64,000 nt of DNA from the NCBI GenBank assembly GCA_021399435.1, contig JAJTUP010000028.1:620001-684000 (forward strand). Reading direction: 5' to 3'. The stretch's first letter is position 1, and each line of letters opens with the position of its first letter. Made by a program: the position numbers and the translations under genes. The stretch comes from Diaporthe sp. PMI_573. Taxonomy: Eukaryota > Ascomycota > Sordariomycetes > Diaporthales > Diaporthaceae. The notes beneath the pieces are model-generated. The model did no database searches. It had not been told where the DNA came from and saw only the letters and a program-made list of their open reading frames with translations. Positions 63,837-64,000 of the stretch are shown here, piece after piece.

Positions 63837-64000
63837 TGGACGTGCTGTGATACGAACAGAAGAGGCGGTGCACGATCTTTGCAGATGGGCACAGTGCTTC
63901 GACGCTCTCAGACTACCTGCCGTCCTCGGCGCTTATCCACTTTGATGCAAGACCTGAGGCGGCAAAGCCAGCAGTCCGGCGCCTCCATACTGCTATTTAC

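Noticed and set aside
1..64000. Starship-type giant transposon (DUF3435 tyrosine recombinase) as cause of the mosaic
   Set aside because: I searched for the conserved recombinase pattern in the readable frames and saw none; the mosaic is better explained by the hAT and LTR elements present.

Overview
The window comes from a filamentous ascomycete (Pezizomycotina), probably an accessory or subtelomere-like compartment. The signs are short introns (46-195 bp, mostly 50-70) with GT...CTAAC-like...AG signals, a Zn2Cys6 regulator, an RGS-LOV photoreceptor, a NACHT_N-NACHT-ankyrin NLR and fungal transposon families. Decayed copies carry clusters of in-frame TAG/TAA stops of the kind left by repeat-induced point mutation (RIP). 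No rRNA, tRNA, CRISPR or bacterial operon is visible.

Layout. 0.8-5.4 kb: two intron-bearing genes, a CCCH zinc-finger protein with a possible PIN/NYN-like domain and an unrecognised 397-residue protein. 6.6-10.4 kb: a gene graveyard (importin-alpha piece, BCS1-like 5' piece, RIP-like membrane-protein relic, kinase relic). 12-15.5 kb: two intact transcription-factor genes, Zn2Cys6 and bZIP, interleaved with Ty1/copia fragments on the same strand. 16.4-17.2 kb: a divergent 14-3-3 gene. 18.6-19.5 kb: a hairpin and a hAT fragment. 19.5-22.6 kb: a divergent gene pair (FHA-pseudokinase and an unknown basic protein) with a MITE between them. 23.1-24.8 kb: a GC-rich gene with three 216-bp repeats. 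25.4-27.4 kb: an intact RGS-LOV photoreceptor. 27.4-42.3 kb: a transposon block made of a hAT, a broken sphingolipid-reductase fragment, a retroelement scrap, an intact pogo element, a RIP-like hAT and a full-length chromodomain Ty3/gypsy element with nearly identical LTRs. 43.5-49.6 kb: a Ulp1-like pseudo-protease, another hAT, a zinc-finger/repeat protein and an unknown 3-exon gene. 52-54.8 kb: the N-terminal part of a MIZ/SP-RING-type gene and its tandem partial duplicate. 55.8-57.8 kb: transposon pieces. 57.9-61.6 kb: a 6-exon ankyrin NLR with frameshifts in its repeat array. 62.7-63.8 kb: an unknown acidic protein with a TATA box.

How it fits together. There is no obvious metabolic pathway. 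The intact genes are regulatory or signalling (transcription factors, 14-3-3, RGS-LOV, pseudokinase, NLR) set among transposons. Several elements with good terminal repeats lack matching target-site duplications and have unrelated flanks, so I infer that ectopic recombination between repeats built much of this mosaic. The strongest leads are the three signalling or enzyme relatives that lost key residues (14-3-3, Ulp1-like, FHA-kinase), the transcription-factor/copia mosaic, and the ankyrin NLR with near-identical repeats. All gene models come from reading the sequence; family names come from motif recognition, not database searches.
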